DNA from: Rhizosaccharibacter radicis
Lineage (GTDB): Bacteria; Pseudomonadota; Alphaproteobacteria; Acetobacterales; Acetobacteraceae
Length of the DNA: 64,000 nt
Assembly: GCA_024508355.1 (NCBI GenBank)
Contig: JAMZEJ010000002.1
Coordinates: 310,001-374,000, forward strand
Reading direction: 5' to 3'
Position numbers and translations under genes: made by a program. The notes beneath the pieces are model-generated. The model searched no databases, was not told the origin of the DNA, and worked only from the letters and a program-made list of their open reading frames with translations. Shown one piece after another: positions 49,381 through 57,930 of this stretch (its first letter is position 1; the number at the start of each line of letters is the position of its first letter).

Positions 49381-49983
49381 ATGCCGATGTCGGCTTCCAT
49401 CCCATCCACCCCTCGCAACCACCCCAGCACCCGATGGCTGCCGGCCTACTACCTGAGCCGGGCGGCGGCTTCCGCCGTCTGGATCGGGATCGTGCTTTCC
49501 GTCGGGAGATCGATGCCCCCGGTCGCAGCGGCGCTGCTGGTGGCCTATCCGGCCATCGATTCCATCGCCAACCTGTTGGATGCCCGCCGAAACGGCGGCG
49601 TCGCGCGCAATCCGTCGCAGGCGCTCAACAGTGCGGCCAGCGCCCTGGTCGCATTGGCGGTGCTGGCAGCGCTGCACCGGCCGAACAGCATTCTCGTCGT
49701 GCTGGGCGTATGGGCCGCCCTGGCCGGGCTGCTGCAGCTCGCCACCGGCGTACGGCGCTGGCGGCACCATGGCGCCCAGTGGGCGATGATCCTCAGCGGC
49801 GCGCAATCCACCCTGGCCGGGGCGTTCTTCGTGAGGCAGGCGTTGCTGGCGCCCCTGTCGGTGACCGACACGGCGGCGAAGCTGGTGGGGTATGCGGGGT
49901 TCGGCGCGTTCTATTTCCTGTTGTCGGGGGTCTGGCTGCTGATCAGGCGCCAGGAGAAGGACATCCCCGCCCGGAGGGTCTGA
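49381..49983 (+). CDS. polytopic membrane protein, TetR-controlled
   Basis: A 200-residue inner-membrane protein with about five to six TM helices (YYLSRAAASAVWIGIVLSVG, PPVAAALLVAYPAIDSIANL, ALVALAVLAALH, ILVVLGVWAALAGLLQLATG, FGAFYFLLSGVWLLI). The arrangement resembles DUF308/HdeD-like proteins, but I cannot assign it firmly. AGGAG seven bases before the second of two ATGs favours the start at 49381; the first ATG at 49375 is only two bases from the site. It is divergent from the TetR gene with the shared palindrome between, so its expression is probably induced when the TetR ligand binds. Confidence 0.8.
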   Translation: MPMSASIPSTPRNHPSTRWLPAYYLSRAAASAVWIGIVLSVGRSMPPVAAALLVAYPAIDSIANLLDARRNGGVARNPSQALNSAASALVALAVLAALHRPNSILVVLGVWAALAGLLQLATGVRRWRHHGAQWAMILSGAQSTLAGAFFVRQALLAPLSVTDTAAKLVGYAGFGAFYFLLSGVWLLIRRQEKDIPARRV

Positions 49984-50034
49984 CCGCCCCGCGGGGAGAG
50001 TGCAGGGCCGGAAGCGGCGGGAAAGCGTCGCTTC

Positions 50035-50973
50035 TCAGGGCGTTTCTTCCGCCAGCGCGATCGCGCGCGCCGCCAGGGCCCGGGCGCCTTCGCGGCTGCG
50101 CGCGGCGGCGACGAAGCAGCGCAGATGCACGAACACCGCGTCCGGCACGCCGGAAATGTCCGCCAGCGCCTGGTCCTGCAGCCCCGCCCAGGCGGCGGGC
50201 AGCGGCAGGCGCTGGGCGAAGGAGCCGGGTTCGGGCGGCACGGCATCCACCATCCAGTTGCCGTTGGACGCGGGATAGATGCCGAAAAGCACCGGCAGCC
50301 CGTCGGCGAACACCACGTCCTTCCAGGGCATGCCGCGATCGAGCTCGAGGATGCGCGGATCGGCGGCGCTCCGGAACGCCTGGCGCACCAGGGCCGCCCC
50401 GCGCAGCCGGGCCGCCACCCGGGCGACGCGCCGGCACAACAGGCCGTCCGCCAGTTCCGCCGCGTCCAGGAAGGCCGCGTCGGCCGCGGCGTCGCCGCCG
50501 GCGGCATCCCAGGGCGGATTGAAGTCGCCCATCAGGCCGCTGAGCCCGAGGCTGTCCCCTTCCGGTCCGATCCCGTTGTCGACCTCGTCGATGCGCCGGA
50601 CCATGCCGCCATCGATCTCCGCGGCGATCGGGCCCGCCAAGTCGGCGTCGCGGCCGCCCAGCACCGCGAGCACCGCGCGCTCGCCATAGATGCGCCAGAC
50701 CAGGCCAGCCGAGCTGTAGGGCGTGCCGTCGGGGCGCAGCGGCGCGCCGCGCTGATGATGGTCGTAGCGTTCCGTCGCCTCGTCATAGACCGTGCCGACG
50801 TCCCACACGATCTTCCCCGCCGCGATGCGCGCCGGATCGCGGGTGCGCACCAGCAGGTGGTCGCTGCCGCTGGGCCCGAGCTGGAGCGCCCGGCGCAGCA
50901 CCGCATAGGCGAACACCTCATCCAGGTGGAACTTGCCCCCATGGGTCACGAGCAAGGGCAGCGAGACAGACAT
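50035..50973 (-). CDS. MYG1-family protein (UPF0160, DHH-like metal hydrolase)
   Basis: A 312-residue protein matching the conserved MYG1 family. Signature segments are THGGKFHLDEVFAYAVLRRA at the N terminus (metal-binding His and Asp), IVWDVGTVYDEATERYDHHQ (a DHH-like Asp/His cluster), YSSAGLVWRIYG, IDEVDNGIGPEGDS, and a C-terminal domain with GLQDQALADISGVPDAVFVH. The eukaryotic relative MYG1 is an RNA exonuclease of nucleoli and mitochondria; bacterial members are thought to act on nucleic acid or small phosphates, which remains to be proven here. The start at 50973 gives the expected N terminus. Downstream of DUF1653 on the same strand. Confidence 0.9.
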   Translation of the reverse strand: MSVSLPLLVTHGGKFHLDEVFAYAVLRRALQLGPSGSDHLLVRTRDPARIAAGKIVWDVGTVYDEATERYDHHQRGAPLRPDGTPYSSAGLVWRIYGERAVLAVLGGRDADLAGPIAAEIDGGMVRRIDEVDNGIGPEGDSLGLSGLMGDFNPPWDAAGGDAAADAAFLDAAELADGLLCRRVARVAARLRGAALVRQAFRSAADPRILELDRGMPWKDVVFADGLPVLFGIYPASNGNWMVDAVPPEPGSFAQRLPLPAAWAGLQDQALADISGVPDAVFVHLRCFVAAARSREGARALAARAIALAEETP

Positions 50974-51069
50974 ATGGGATGATCGCTCCAGGAAGGGATG
51001 AGAAAGCGGCGCCCCGGGATGATCGGTCCCCGTTCCGCCGCCCTCTTCCCCTATACCGGAAATCGCGCG

Positions 51070-51122
51070 GCGTCTCCGTCGTGAGACGCTTCCCGGACGC
51101 ATTGCGGATATTATTACATCCG
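51070..51122 (-). terminator. two hairpins between DUF1653-like gene and MYG1
   Basis: CGGAT/ATCCG with an AT-rich 8-base loop (51105–51122) sits 6 bases past the DUF1653 stop, and GCGTCTC/GAGACGC with a 6-base loop lies at 51070–51089. Either may stop the DUF1653 transcript or serve as an operator in the MYG1 promoter. Confidence 0.4.
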
Positions 51123-51128
51123 TGAGGC

Positions 51129-51368
51129 TCAGAGCGGCGCGAAGCGGGGCACGATGCGATCGCCATGCGTCAGGGATTCGCGCCACATCGCCAGCGGACG
51201 CACCCAGTAGTCCCCGCTCGCCTCGGCCCGATAGGTCACCAGCCATTCCTCCGTTTCCGAATGGCGGCCCACGCAGATCAGGGTGTAGAGCCCGCCCTTG
51301 TAGTGACGGTAGGGGCCCGGCTGCGGCAGCGCGGCCACGTCCGGACCCGAAGGGGAAGGTTGCAGCAT
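51129..51368 (-). CDS. DUF1653-family small protein
   Basis: A 79-residue cytosolic protein with the family core GPYRHYKGGLYTLICVGRHS, ETEEWLVTYRAE and WVRPLAMWRESL. The domain is often found alone in this size and has no known biochemical function. The start MLQPSPSGPD is the only ATG giving the full domain; its ribosome site is weak. It is divergent from the secreted protein at 51441 and lies upstream of the MYG1-like gene. Confidence 0.88.
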   Translation of the reverse strand: MLQPSPSGPDVAALPQPGPYRHYKGGLYTLICVGRHSETEEWLVTYRAEASGDYWVRPLAMWRESLTHGDRIVPRFAPL

Positions 51369-51440
51369 CGAATCATCTCGTTTCAACGGCTCGCCACCCC
51401 TACATAGGGGCCGCGCTTTTCTGGAACCGGTCCTCGCAGC

Positions 51441-52022
51441 ATGACACGCCGCGCCTTTCCCGTCCTTCTTCCCTCGCTGCTGGCGGTGGCGATCTCCCTG
51501 GTGGCCGTGCCTGGCGGGGCAGAGGCCGCCCGCCACTCCAGGACGGCCGAACCCAACACCGGGCCGGTGGTGCTGACCCAGCAGCCGGGCACGGCGCTGG
51601 ACCAGGCCGCCCGCCAGCTTAATGCCGACGATCTTGCCTCGGCCGCGAAGCGCAACGAGAGCCCGGTGGTGCTGGTGGGCTCGGCGCCCTTGGCGGGCAC
51701 GGGCGCGCGGCAGCAGGCGCTGTTCGTGCAGATCCAGTCCGCGAGCCTCTGCGGATCCGCCGGCTGCTCGACGTCGGTGTATCTGCGCCGCGATGACGGC
51801 TGGACCAAGGTGCTCGATTCCGTCAGTGGGCCGGTGAAGGTGTCCACCCACCGGCACAAGGGGGTGCACGACCTGATCGTGGGCGATCACGACCGCTGGA
51901 TATGGAACGGCACCACCTACCAGGACACCCTGCCCGCGGCCCCCATCGGCAACCTCCGCCAGTCGGTGGAACGCCACCAGGCCGCGGTGAAGGAGAAGGG
52001 CGCCGTTCCGGCCCCGCGATAA
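51441..52022 (+). CDS. secreted hypothetical protein
   Basis: A 193-residue precursor with a clear signal peptide: MTRRAFPVLLPSLLAVAISL then cleavage near GGAEA. The mature part has QLNADDLASAAKRNESPVVL, a disulphide-capable pair in SLCGSAGCSTSVYLRRDDGW and KVSTHRHKGVHDLIVGDHDR, a beta-rich segment similar to small periplasmic proteins of Proteobacteria annotated only as hypothetical. The C-terminal tail is Gln/Lys/Ala-rich. It is followed 18 bases past its stop by a 13-bp tandem-repeat array. Function unknown. Confidence 0.75.
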   Translation: MTRRAFPVLLPSLLAVAISLVAVPGGAEAARHSRTAEPNTGPVVLTQQPGTALDQAARQLNADDLASAAKRNESPVVLVGSAPLAGTGARQQALFVQIQSASLCGSAGCSTSVYLRRDDGWTKVLDSVSGPVKVSTHRHKGVHDLIVGDHDRWIWNGTTYQDTLPAAPIGNLRQSVERHQAAVKEKGAVPAPR

Positions 52023-52040
52023 GTCGCGGGGTCTGGCCGC

Positions 52041-52092
52041 AGGGACTGCCCCCAGGGACCACTCCCAGTGACTACCCCCAGGGACTGCCCCC
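52041..52092. repeat. 13-bp tandem repeat, four copies
   Basis: Four contiguous units of CAGGGACTGCCCC; copies 1 and 4 are identical and copies 2 and 3 differ at three and two positions. The array is flanked by GGCCGC-like (52036) and GCGGCC (52094) arms, so a larger hairpin is possible. It fills the 91-base gap between the secreted protein and the methyltransferase. Confidence 0.9.
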
Positions 52093-52113
52093 GCGGCCGG
52101 CCGCCGGAACCCG

Positions 52114-52983
52114 ATGAGCGACGCGACATCCCGTGCCGCCGGAAGGGCGGAAGGTCCCGCGGACGACGGCGATGCCTTCCCCATGCTGCCGCTGAAAGCC
52201 GGGCGCCGCGCCTTCGGGCATGATCCGGAAGGCTACGCGGCGGCGCGGCCGTCCTATCCCTCCGCCCTCTGGGACGCGGTGGACGCCGCCTGTTCCCTCA
52301 GGGACGCGAGCGTCTTCGAGGTCGGTCCCGGCACGGGCGCGGCCACGCTGCCGCTGCTGCGGCGATCCCCGCGCCGGCTGGTGGCCATCGAACCCGACGC
52401 CCGGCTGGCGGCCTACCTGGAACGGCGCGCCGCTTCCCCGGGCGACCGGCTGCAAATCCGGCGGGAACCCTTCGAGGAGGCGGCGCTGGGCGCCGGGGAG
52501 TTCGATCTGGGCGTCGCGGCCACCTCCTTCCACTGGCTCGACCAGCGTCCCGCACTCCGGCAGGCCAGAAGGGCCCTGCGTCCGGGGGGCCTGTGGGCGA
52601 TGTGGTGGACGGTATTCACCGACCCCGATCTCGCCGATCCGTTCACCGAGGCCTGCGCGCCGATCTTCTGCGCCTTGCCCAGTTCGCGAACCTTGCGGAC
52701 GGGTCGCGCCCCGTTCGCGCTGGACGAACCGGCACGACTCGCCGATCTGCGTGCCGCCGGGTTCGGCGCGTGCACGGCACAGCGTTTCCGCTGGCGAACG
52801 GCGATGGATGCGGACGCCACTGTCGCGCTCACCGCCACCTTCTCGCAGGTGAGCCAGGCGATGTCCGCCGCCCGCGAGGCGGCCCTCTCGGCGATCGGCG
52901 CACTGGTGCGCGACCGGTTCGGCGGCCGGTTGGAACGGCATTTCGTGTCGGTGCTGTATCTGGCGCGAAACGGAGACGAGTGA
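52114..52983 (+). CDS. class I SAM-dependent methyltransferase
   Basis: A 289-residue soluble methyltransferase of the small-molecule (Methyltransf_11/UbiE-like) group. Motif I is SVFEVGPGTGAATLPLLRRS near residue 67–86, with the acidic motif II residue in LVAIEPDARL; FDLGVAATSFHWLDQRPAL and ALRPGGLWAMWW are motifs typical of the family (post-motif III region). The first 23 residues are polar and may be dispensable; an internal ATG near 52183 is possible. The substrate is unknown. The tRNA-Gly gene follows on the other strand. Confidence 0.88.
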   Translation: MSDATSRAAGRAEGPADDGDAFPMLPLKAGRRAFGHDPEGYAAARPSYPSALWDAVDAACSLRDASVFEVGPGTGAATLPLLRRSPRRLVAIEPDARLAAYLERRAASPGDRLQIRREPFEEAALGAGEFDLGVAATSFHWLDQRPALRQARRALRPGGLWAMWWTVFTDPDLADPFTEACAPIFCALPSSRTLRTGRAPFALDEPARLADLRAAGFGACTAQRFRWRTAMDADATVALTATFSQVSQAMSAAREAALSAIGALVRDRFGGRLERHFVSVLYLARNGDE

Positions 52984-53010
52984 CCCCGCGGCGTCGGAGG
53001 GAAGGCGCGG

Positions 53011-53084
53011 TGGAGCGGGTGAAGGGAATCGAACCCTCGTATGCAGCTTGGGAAGCTGCCGTTCTACCATTGAACTACACCCGC
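53011..53084 (-). tRNA. tRNA-Gly, anticodon CCC, CCA encoded
   Basis: The minus strand folds as a full cloverleaf: acceptor GCGGGTG/CACCCGC, D arm with GTTCAATGGTAGAAC, anticodon stem GCAGC/GCTGC around the loop TTCCCAA (anticodon CCC, plus-strand 53050–53052), and T arm GAGGGTTCGATTCCCTT. The discriminator is U and the genomic sequence continues with CCA. It reads glycine codon GGG. Confidence 0.96.
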
Positions 53085-53257
53085 CCGGGAACCGGGCGCG
53101 GTGGCCGGGGGAATGCCACCGGACACATGGCCCCTTCCATATCGTGCCCCGCGCGGCGCCGCAACCGGCGGGAGCGGGCGGCGTCGGCGGAGCGCATTGA
53201 CGGACCGGCGGGGAGGCTTCTACGAAGGGGGCGAGCCGACCGCGCGAGCGGCCGGGT

Positions 53258-53313
53258 CCCTCGCGATTTGATCGGCCGGCTTGCGGCGAGGTGAAACAAG
53301 CGCGCTAAAGAGG
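53258..53313 (+). promoter_or_regulatory. SAM-II riboswitch upstream of metZ
   Basis: The stretch contains the SAM-II elements in order: P1 arms CCTCGC (53259–53264) and GCGAGG (53286–53291), the conserved GATTTG directly after the first arm, CCGGCTTGC before the second, and the 3' pseudoknot strand AAACAAG then GCTAAAG. SAM-II is a class found mainly in Alphaproteobacteria before met genes and switches them off when SAM is high. The metZ start is 134 bases downstream. Confidence 0.82.
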
Positions 53314-53446
53314 CTGTGGCGGGGAAGCGCGGCGCAGGCCGCGGCTCCTGTCCCTGCGGCATCCAGGCCGGCGTTTCCGCCACGAGGCGGCGATGGCGCG
53401 GCATACGGCCGGCAGCCTCGCCGCCGGCTTCGGGATCTTGACCGCG

Positions 53447-54661
53447 ATGACCGACAACGCTTCCGCCCGCCCCCTGCGACCCGCCACCCTGCTGCTCCAC
53501 GGCGCCCTGGAACGCACGCCGTTCGGGGAAACCAGCGAGGCGATGTTCCTCACCTCCGGCTTCGTCTACGACAGCGCCGAGCAGGCGGAACGAACCTTCA
53601 CCGGCGAGGTGTCGCACTACCAGTACAGCCGGTTCGGCAACCCGACGGTGTCGGCGTTCGAGCAGCGGATGGCCCTGCTGGAAGGCGCGGAAGCCTGCCG
53701 CGCCACCGCGACCGGCATGGCGGCGGTGAGCTCGGCGCTGCTGAGCCACCTCAAGGCGGGCGACCGCATCGTGGCGGCGCGCGCCCTGTTCGGTTCCTGT
53801 CACTGGATCGTGGCCAACCTGCTGCCCCGCTACGACATCGAATGCGTGTTCGTGGACGGCGCCGATCTCGCGCAATGGCGCGAGGCGCTGAGCGTGCCGA
53901 CGCAGGCGGTGCTGCTGGAAACGCCGTCCAACCCGATGCTGGAGATCGTGGATCTGCGCGCGGTGTGCGATCTGGCGCACGCGGCCGGCGCGATGGTGGT
54001 AGTGGACAACGTGTTCGCGACGCCGCTCGGGCAGAAGCCGCTGGAGCTGGGCGCGGACGTGGTGGTGTATTCCTGCACCAAGCATATCGACGGCCAGGGC
54101 CGGGTGCTGGGCGGCGCTGTGCTGGGCCGCGCGAAATGGGTCGAGGACGTGCTCCAGCCCTTCATCCGCAACACCGGCCCGGCGATGTCGCCGTTCAATG
54201 CCTGGGTTCTGCTCAAGGGGCTGGAAACCATGGCGCTCCGCGTGGAAGCGATGGCCGCCAACGCCGCGAGGATCGCCGACTTCCTGGCGGCCTCCCCCGC
54301 CATCGCCCGCGTCTGGTATCCGTTCCGGGCCGATCATCCGCAGGAGGCGCTGGCCCGCGCCCAGATGAGCAACGGCGGATCGCTGGTGGCCTTCGAGGTG
54401 CGCGGCGGCAAGGCAGAGGCGTTCCGGCTGATGAACGCGCTGCGGCTGGTCGCGATCTCCAACAACCTGGGCGACAGCCGGTCGCTCGCGACCCATCCGG
54501 CCACCACCACCCACATGCGGGTGGGCGCGGAGGAGCGGGCGCGCCTCGGCATCACCGACGGGGTGATCCGCTTGTCGGTCGGGCTGGAAGACGCGCTCGA
54601 CCTGGAGGACGATCTCGGCGCGGCGCTTTCGGCGCTGGACGCGCGCGAGGCCGCGGAATAA
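53447..54661 (+). CDS. metZ: O-succinylhomoserine sulfhydrylase
   Basis: A PLP enzyme that joins sulfide to acylated homoserine, giving homocysteine directly. The 404 residues match the Cys/Met-metabolism family; landmarks are MFLTSGFVYDSAEQAERTF, YSRFGNPTVSAFEQRMALLE, ATATGMAAVSSALLS, VVVDNVFATPLGQKPLELGA and the Schiff-base Lys about 212 in SCTKHIDGQGRVLGG. In alphaproteobacteria the metZ branch usually takes O-succinylhomoserine, pairing with MetX/MetW encoded 10 kb away in this window. The start MTDNASARPLRPATLLLHG is preferred over an in-frame upstream ATG at 53393. Regulated by the SAM-II riboswitch in its leader; apaG follows after 70 bases. Confidence 0.95.
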   Translation: MTDNASARPLRPATLLLHGALERTPFGETSEAMFLTSGFVYDSAEQAERTFTGEVSHYQYSRFGNPTVSAFEQRMALLEGAEACRATATGMAAVSSALLSHLKAGDRIVAARALFGSCHWIVANLLPRYDIECVFVDGADLAQWREALSVPTQAVLLETPSNPMLEIVDLRAVCDLAHAAGAMVVVDNVFATPLGQKPLELGADVVVYSCTKHIDGQGRVLGGAVLGRAKWVEDVLQPFIRNTGPAMSPFNAWVLLKGLETMALRVEAMAANAARIADFLAASPAIARVWYPFRADHPQEALARAQMSNGGSLVAFEVRGGKAEAFRLMNALRLVAISNNLGDSRSLATHPATTTHMRVGAEERARLGITDGVIRLSVGLEDALDLEDDLGAALSALDAREAAE

Positions 54662-54731
54662 GCGGAGGCTGTCGCCCAGGGAACGGTTTCGCCGGGAAGC
54701 CCGGGGAACGGACGCCGAGGTTGATCGCGCG

Positions 54732-55202
54732 ATGAAGAAACACACGCTGCCGCCCGACATGCTGCCGGACCCCGATGCCCCCGACAGCCTCGCCGAAGCC
54801 GAAGGAGCCTTCTGCGCCACCACCCGCGACATCCGGGTGGCGGTGCGCTCGTTCTTCCTCGACGACCAGTCGCAGCCCGAGGAGCGGCAATACCTCTGGG
54901 CCTACCGCATCCGCATCGAGAACCAGGGCCGCGACACCGTGCGCCTGCTGCGCCGCACCTGGCACATCACGGACGCCGCCGGCCGCGTCCAGCAAGTGGA
55001 AGGCGAAGGGGTGGTCGGCGAGCAGCCGCAGCTGGGGGCCGGCGAGGCGTTCGAGTATACGTCGGGCACGCCGCTGGAAACGCCGTCCGGCTTCATGCGC
55101 GGCGTCTACCACATGGTGGTGACGGCCACCGGGGAGCGGTTCGACGTCCGCATCCCCACCTTCAGCCTGGACAGCCCGCACCAGTCCGGGATCGTCCACT
55201 AG
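54732..55202 (+). CDS. apaG: ApaG protein (Co2+/Mg2+ efflux-associated, FN3-like)
   Basis: A 156-residue soluble protein with a single ApaG/FN3-like beta domain. Family strings are [60 protein letters not shown] and [20 protein letters not shown], the glycine loop GEGVVGEQP being most conserved. In enterobacteria apaG mutants show altered cobalt resistance, but the molecular role is unsettled. The extra 25 residues before the domain are polar. The metZ–apaG adjacency recurs in alphaproteobacteria; a shared transcript controlled by the SAM-II element is likely. Confidence 0.93.
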   Translation: MKKHTLPPDMLPDPDAPDSLAEAEGAFCATTRDIRVAVRSFFLDDQSQPEERQYLWAYRIRIENQGRDTVRLLRRTWHITDAAGRVQQVEGEGVVGEQPQLGAGEAFEYTSGTPLETPSGFMRGVYHMVVTATGERFDVRIPTFSLDSPHQSGIVH

Positions 55203-55248
55203 CGGGCCGCCGTGCGGCCGTCCTCATCGCGAGTTGAAGTTCACAGAC

Positions 55249-55881
55249 ATGGATCATCGTTCGGACGCGGCGGAGCCCTTCTCCGACGCGCAACGCCCCA
55301 CCGCCACCGAGGCGGAGGAAGCGGTTCGCACCCTGCTGCGCTGGGCGGGCGAGGACCCGTCGCGCGAGGGGCTGCTGGATACTCCCGGCCGGGTGGTCCG
55401 CTCCTACGAGGAATTCTATCGGGGCTATGCCGAGGACCCGCACGAGATCCTGAGCCGCACCTTCTCGGAGGTGGAGGGCTACGACGAGATCGTGCTGCTG
55501 CGCGACATCCGCTTCGAGAGCCATTGCGAACACCACATGGTGCCGATCATCGGACTGGCGCACGTGGCCTACCTGCCCCGCTCGCGCGTGGTGGGCATCA
55601 GCAAGCTCGCCCGCGTGGTGGAGGTGTATTCCCGCCGCCTGCAGGTGCAGGAGCGCCTCACCGCGCAGATCGCCAACACCATCGACCAGGTGCTGCAGCC
55701 GCACGGGGTCGCGGTGATGCTGGAAGCCGGTCACCAGTGCATGACCACCCGGGGCGTGCACCGCCCGGGCGTGTCCATGGTCACCAGCCGCATGCTGGGC
55801 GTTTTCCGCGACAACGGCGACACGAGGCGCGAGCTGTTGTCGCTGCTGAGCAAGCGCAGCAGCGTCAGCCCGTTCGAATAG
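55249..55881 (+). CDS. folE: GTP cyclohydrolase I
   Basis: Converts GTP to dihydroneopterin triphosphate, the first step of tetrahydrofolate synthesis. The 210 residues show the FolE signatures [20 protein letters not shown] (zinc Cys about 93 and catalytic His residues), [20 protein letters not shown], and [17 protein letters not shown] with the second zinc Cys about 164. This is the type I (FolE) rather than the FolE2 (type IB) enzyme. The ATG at 55249 gives [11 protein letters not shown]; a TTG 15 bases earlier is unlikely. It follows apaG by 46 bases and is closed by a hairpin, so it may be the last gene of the metZ transcript. Confidence 0.96.
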   Translation: MDHRSDAAEPFSDAQRPTATEAEEAVRTLLRWAGEDPSREGLLDTPGRVVRSYEEFYRGYAEDPHEILSRTFSEVEGYDEIVLLRDIRFESHCEHHMVPIIGLAHVAYLPRSRVVGISKLARVVEVYSRRLQVQERLTAQIANTIDQVLQPHGVAVMLEAGHQCMTTRGVHRPGVSMVTSRMLGVFRDNGDTRRELLSLLSKRSSVSPFE

Positions 55882-55891
55882 GATCGCCCCT

Positions 55892-55916
55892 GGCGTCGGA
55901 CGACCGGTCCGGCGCC
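55892..55916 (+). terminator. terminator-like hairpin after folE
   Basis: GGCGTCGGAC pairs with GTCCGGCGCC (one G-U) around a 5-base loop, starting 10 bases past the folE stop. No clear T-run. Confidence 0.6.
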
Positions 55917-56119
55917 GTGCGGCTTGCCCCGACGGACGATGGCCGCGACCCGGCCGCGTCGGGAAACCTCATCAGGACACCATGCACCGCTCCATGCGGC
56001 ACCTAGCCCGGCCCATTCCTCCACCGGCCGATCCGGCGCGAACCCGGGCGCGCCTCCGCACCCTCCGGGACAGCGGCACCTGTTCCCCGGGCCGATGCTC
56101 GTCCGGTGCGAGAACCCCG

Positions 56120-57886
56120 ATGCTGCTCATCGTCGCCTTCGTGCTGGTCGGCGTGAGGTTCCTGAGCCTCGTGGCGGCAAGCCCGCCCGCCCTCCCCCGC
56201 GACGGCAGGCCGCTCGCGCCCGGGGCGGCAGACCTCTCGGCGGATCTGCGCCGGCTCCGCACGCTCCGGCACCGACGGGGTCCTTCCGCCTGGGAGCGGG
56301 CCGGGCGGCGAGCGGTGCCGATGTTCGTCGCGGCCGCCTTCGCGCTCGCCGCGTGGCGGTTCCTGGCGCTGCACGCCGGCATGACCCCGCGCGCGGTGCC
56401 CGAGCTGGCCTCGCTGCACGGGTCCGATCCGGTCAGCGGCCCGGACATGCGATGGTGGAACTGGTGGGACCAGTGGCTCTACCTGCGGGCGGCCCTGGCC
56501 TGGGGGCGCGGGCTGACCGATCCGGCACTGCATTGGTATCTGCCGGGCTATCCCCTGCTGGGGGCTCCGTTCACCCGGCTCACGCCGCTGGACCCATTTC
56601 TCCTGCCCAACCTCGCGTGCTTCCTGGCGGCGCTCGCCTGCTGCATGGGATTGGGGTGCCGCCTGCTCGATGCCGGCCGGTGGTCGGTGCCGCTCGGCGC
56701 CGCCGCGTTCGCGATCGCGGCGGCGTTGCCGACCGTCGTGACCCAGGACTGGATCACGCCCTGGTCGACCACGCCGGAAACGCCCTGCTTTCTCGGAGCG
56801 CTATGGTTGATGCTCGGGATCGGGCAATCCGGTCGCCCGGTCCGCCACGGCATCGCGGCCGGCGTGCTGGCCGGCCTGGTGGGAGGATTCCGACCGGCGG
56901 ACGGCCTCGTGATTCTCGCGGTGGTGGTGCCAGGGTCCTTCTGGCTGGCGGGGCCGCGGCGGCCGTGGGGAGCCCGTGGATGGCGAGCGGCCGCGTCCGT
57001 CGCGGCTGGCGCCTCCATGTCGCTGGGCATCATGGCGGCGGCGTATCTCGCGGTCTGGGGCCCGCATCCGAGCCCCTACGTCGCGTCTTCCGGAAAGATC
57101 GGCTTCGAGTTCGGGTTGCTGCGGTTCCGCTGGGTGTCGATGATGATCAACCCGGCACCGCTGCTGCCGGATGGCATCGGGCTCGCGCAGGCGTTCCCCT
57201 GGATCGTCGCCGGGGCCGCCGGGCTGGCGGCATCCCTGATCCGACCGGGACGGGCCGGACGCGCGGCGCATGGGCTGGTCGGCGCCGCGCTGGCGGGGGA
57301 TCTGGTGCTATTCCTTTGCTACCGCGATCTGCATCCGGTGGGCCTGTGGCGGTTCCAGCTGCATCATTATTTCAAGACGGTGCTGCTGTTGTTCGCCCTC
57401 TACGCCGGGCGTCTGGTCGTGATGGTCGTGGCCGGCCTGCATCGCTCGCGCCGCGCCGATATCCCGGCGGCCATCGCCGGAGTGGGGTTCGCGGTGGCGC
57501 TGTTCAACTGGCATTTCGTGTTCGTGCCGGTCCACCCACTCCCCCGGCGAGGCATCGACGGGATCGTCATACCGGGCGGTTTCCGATCGCTGAGCGCCAT
57601 GGTGCTGGTACCGGGCCACGGCAGCACGAACTCCCTGGTGGCGCCGGGCCGGGCTGTGAGAGCGGACGGCAGGCCGATGCGTTTCGGCAAGGATGTCGTC
57701 GCCTATGATCCGGGAGATGCGTTGCGGGTGCTGCCGCTGCGGCTCATGCCGCCCTCCGATACGGTGCTGCTGTTCGGTAAGGGAACGGCGATGGCGGGCG
57801 ACGAGCAGCCCATGCTCGGCACGCTGCGCCTGCGCTGGGGGCTGCCGCCCCACTGGTTCCAGCGAGCCGGCGCGCCGCCCCCGTGA
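56120..57886 (+). CDS. polytopic membrane protein, possibly GT-C-type glycosyltransferase-like
   Basis: A 588-residue inner-membrane protein with roughly ten TM helices (MLLIVAFVLVGVRFLSLVAA, RAVPMFVAAAFALAAWRFLA, LPNLACFLAALACCMGLGCR, AAAFAIAAALPTVVTQDWI, and others to about residue 520) and a C-terminal soluble part. The segment WWNWWDQWLYLRAALAWGRG followed by HWYLPGYPLLGAPFTRLTPL resembles the first periplasmic loop of GT-C sugar transferases, but no confirmed catalytic motif is visible, so this is a guess. The start is uncertain: an in-frame ATG at 55982 with an AGGA site gives 634 residues, but its first 46 codons look less like coding sequence. Confidence 0.7.
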   Translation: MLLIVAFVLVGVRFLSLVAASPPALPRDGRPLAPGAADLSADLRRLRTLRHRRGPSAWERAGRRAVPMFVAAAFALAAWRFLALHAGMTPRAVPELASLHGSDPVSGPDMRWWNWWDQWLYLRAALAWGRGLTDPALHWYLPGYPLLGAPFTRLTPLDPFLLPNLACFLAALACCMGLGCRLLDAGRWSVPLGAAAFAIAAALPTVVTQDWITPWSTTPETPCFLGALWLMLGIGQSGRPVRHGIAAGVLAGLVGGFRPADGLVILAVVVPGSFWLAGPRRPWGARGWRAAASVAAGASMSLGIMAAAYLAVWGPHPSPYVASSGKIGFEFGLLRFRWVSMMINPAPLLPDGIGLAQAFPWIVAGAAGLAASLIRPGRAGRAAHGLVGAALAGDLVLFLCYRDLHPVGLWRFQLHHYFKTVLLLFALYAGRLVVMVVAGLHRSRRADIPAAIAGVGFAVALFNWHFVFVPVHPLPRRGIDGIVIPGGFRSLSAMVLVPGHGSTNSLVAPGRAVRADGRPMRFGKDVVAYDPGDALRVLPLRLMPPSDTVLLFGKGTAMAGDEQPMLGTLRLRWGLPPHWFQRAGAPPP

Positions 57887-57892
57887 GCCATC

Positions 57893-57921
57893 GGCGGGAG
57901 CGGCGACCCGACCCTCCCGCC
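57893..57921. terminator. bidirectional terminator between convergent genes
   Basis: GGCGGGAG/CTCCCGCC forms an 8-bp stem with a 13-base loop in the 44-base gap between the convergent membrane-protein and hydrolase stops. Confidence 0.6.
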
Positions 57922-57930
57922 CAACCCGGA

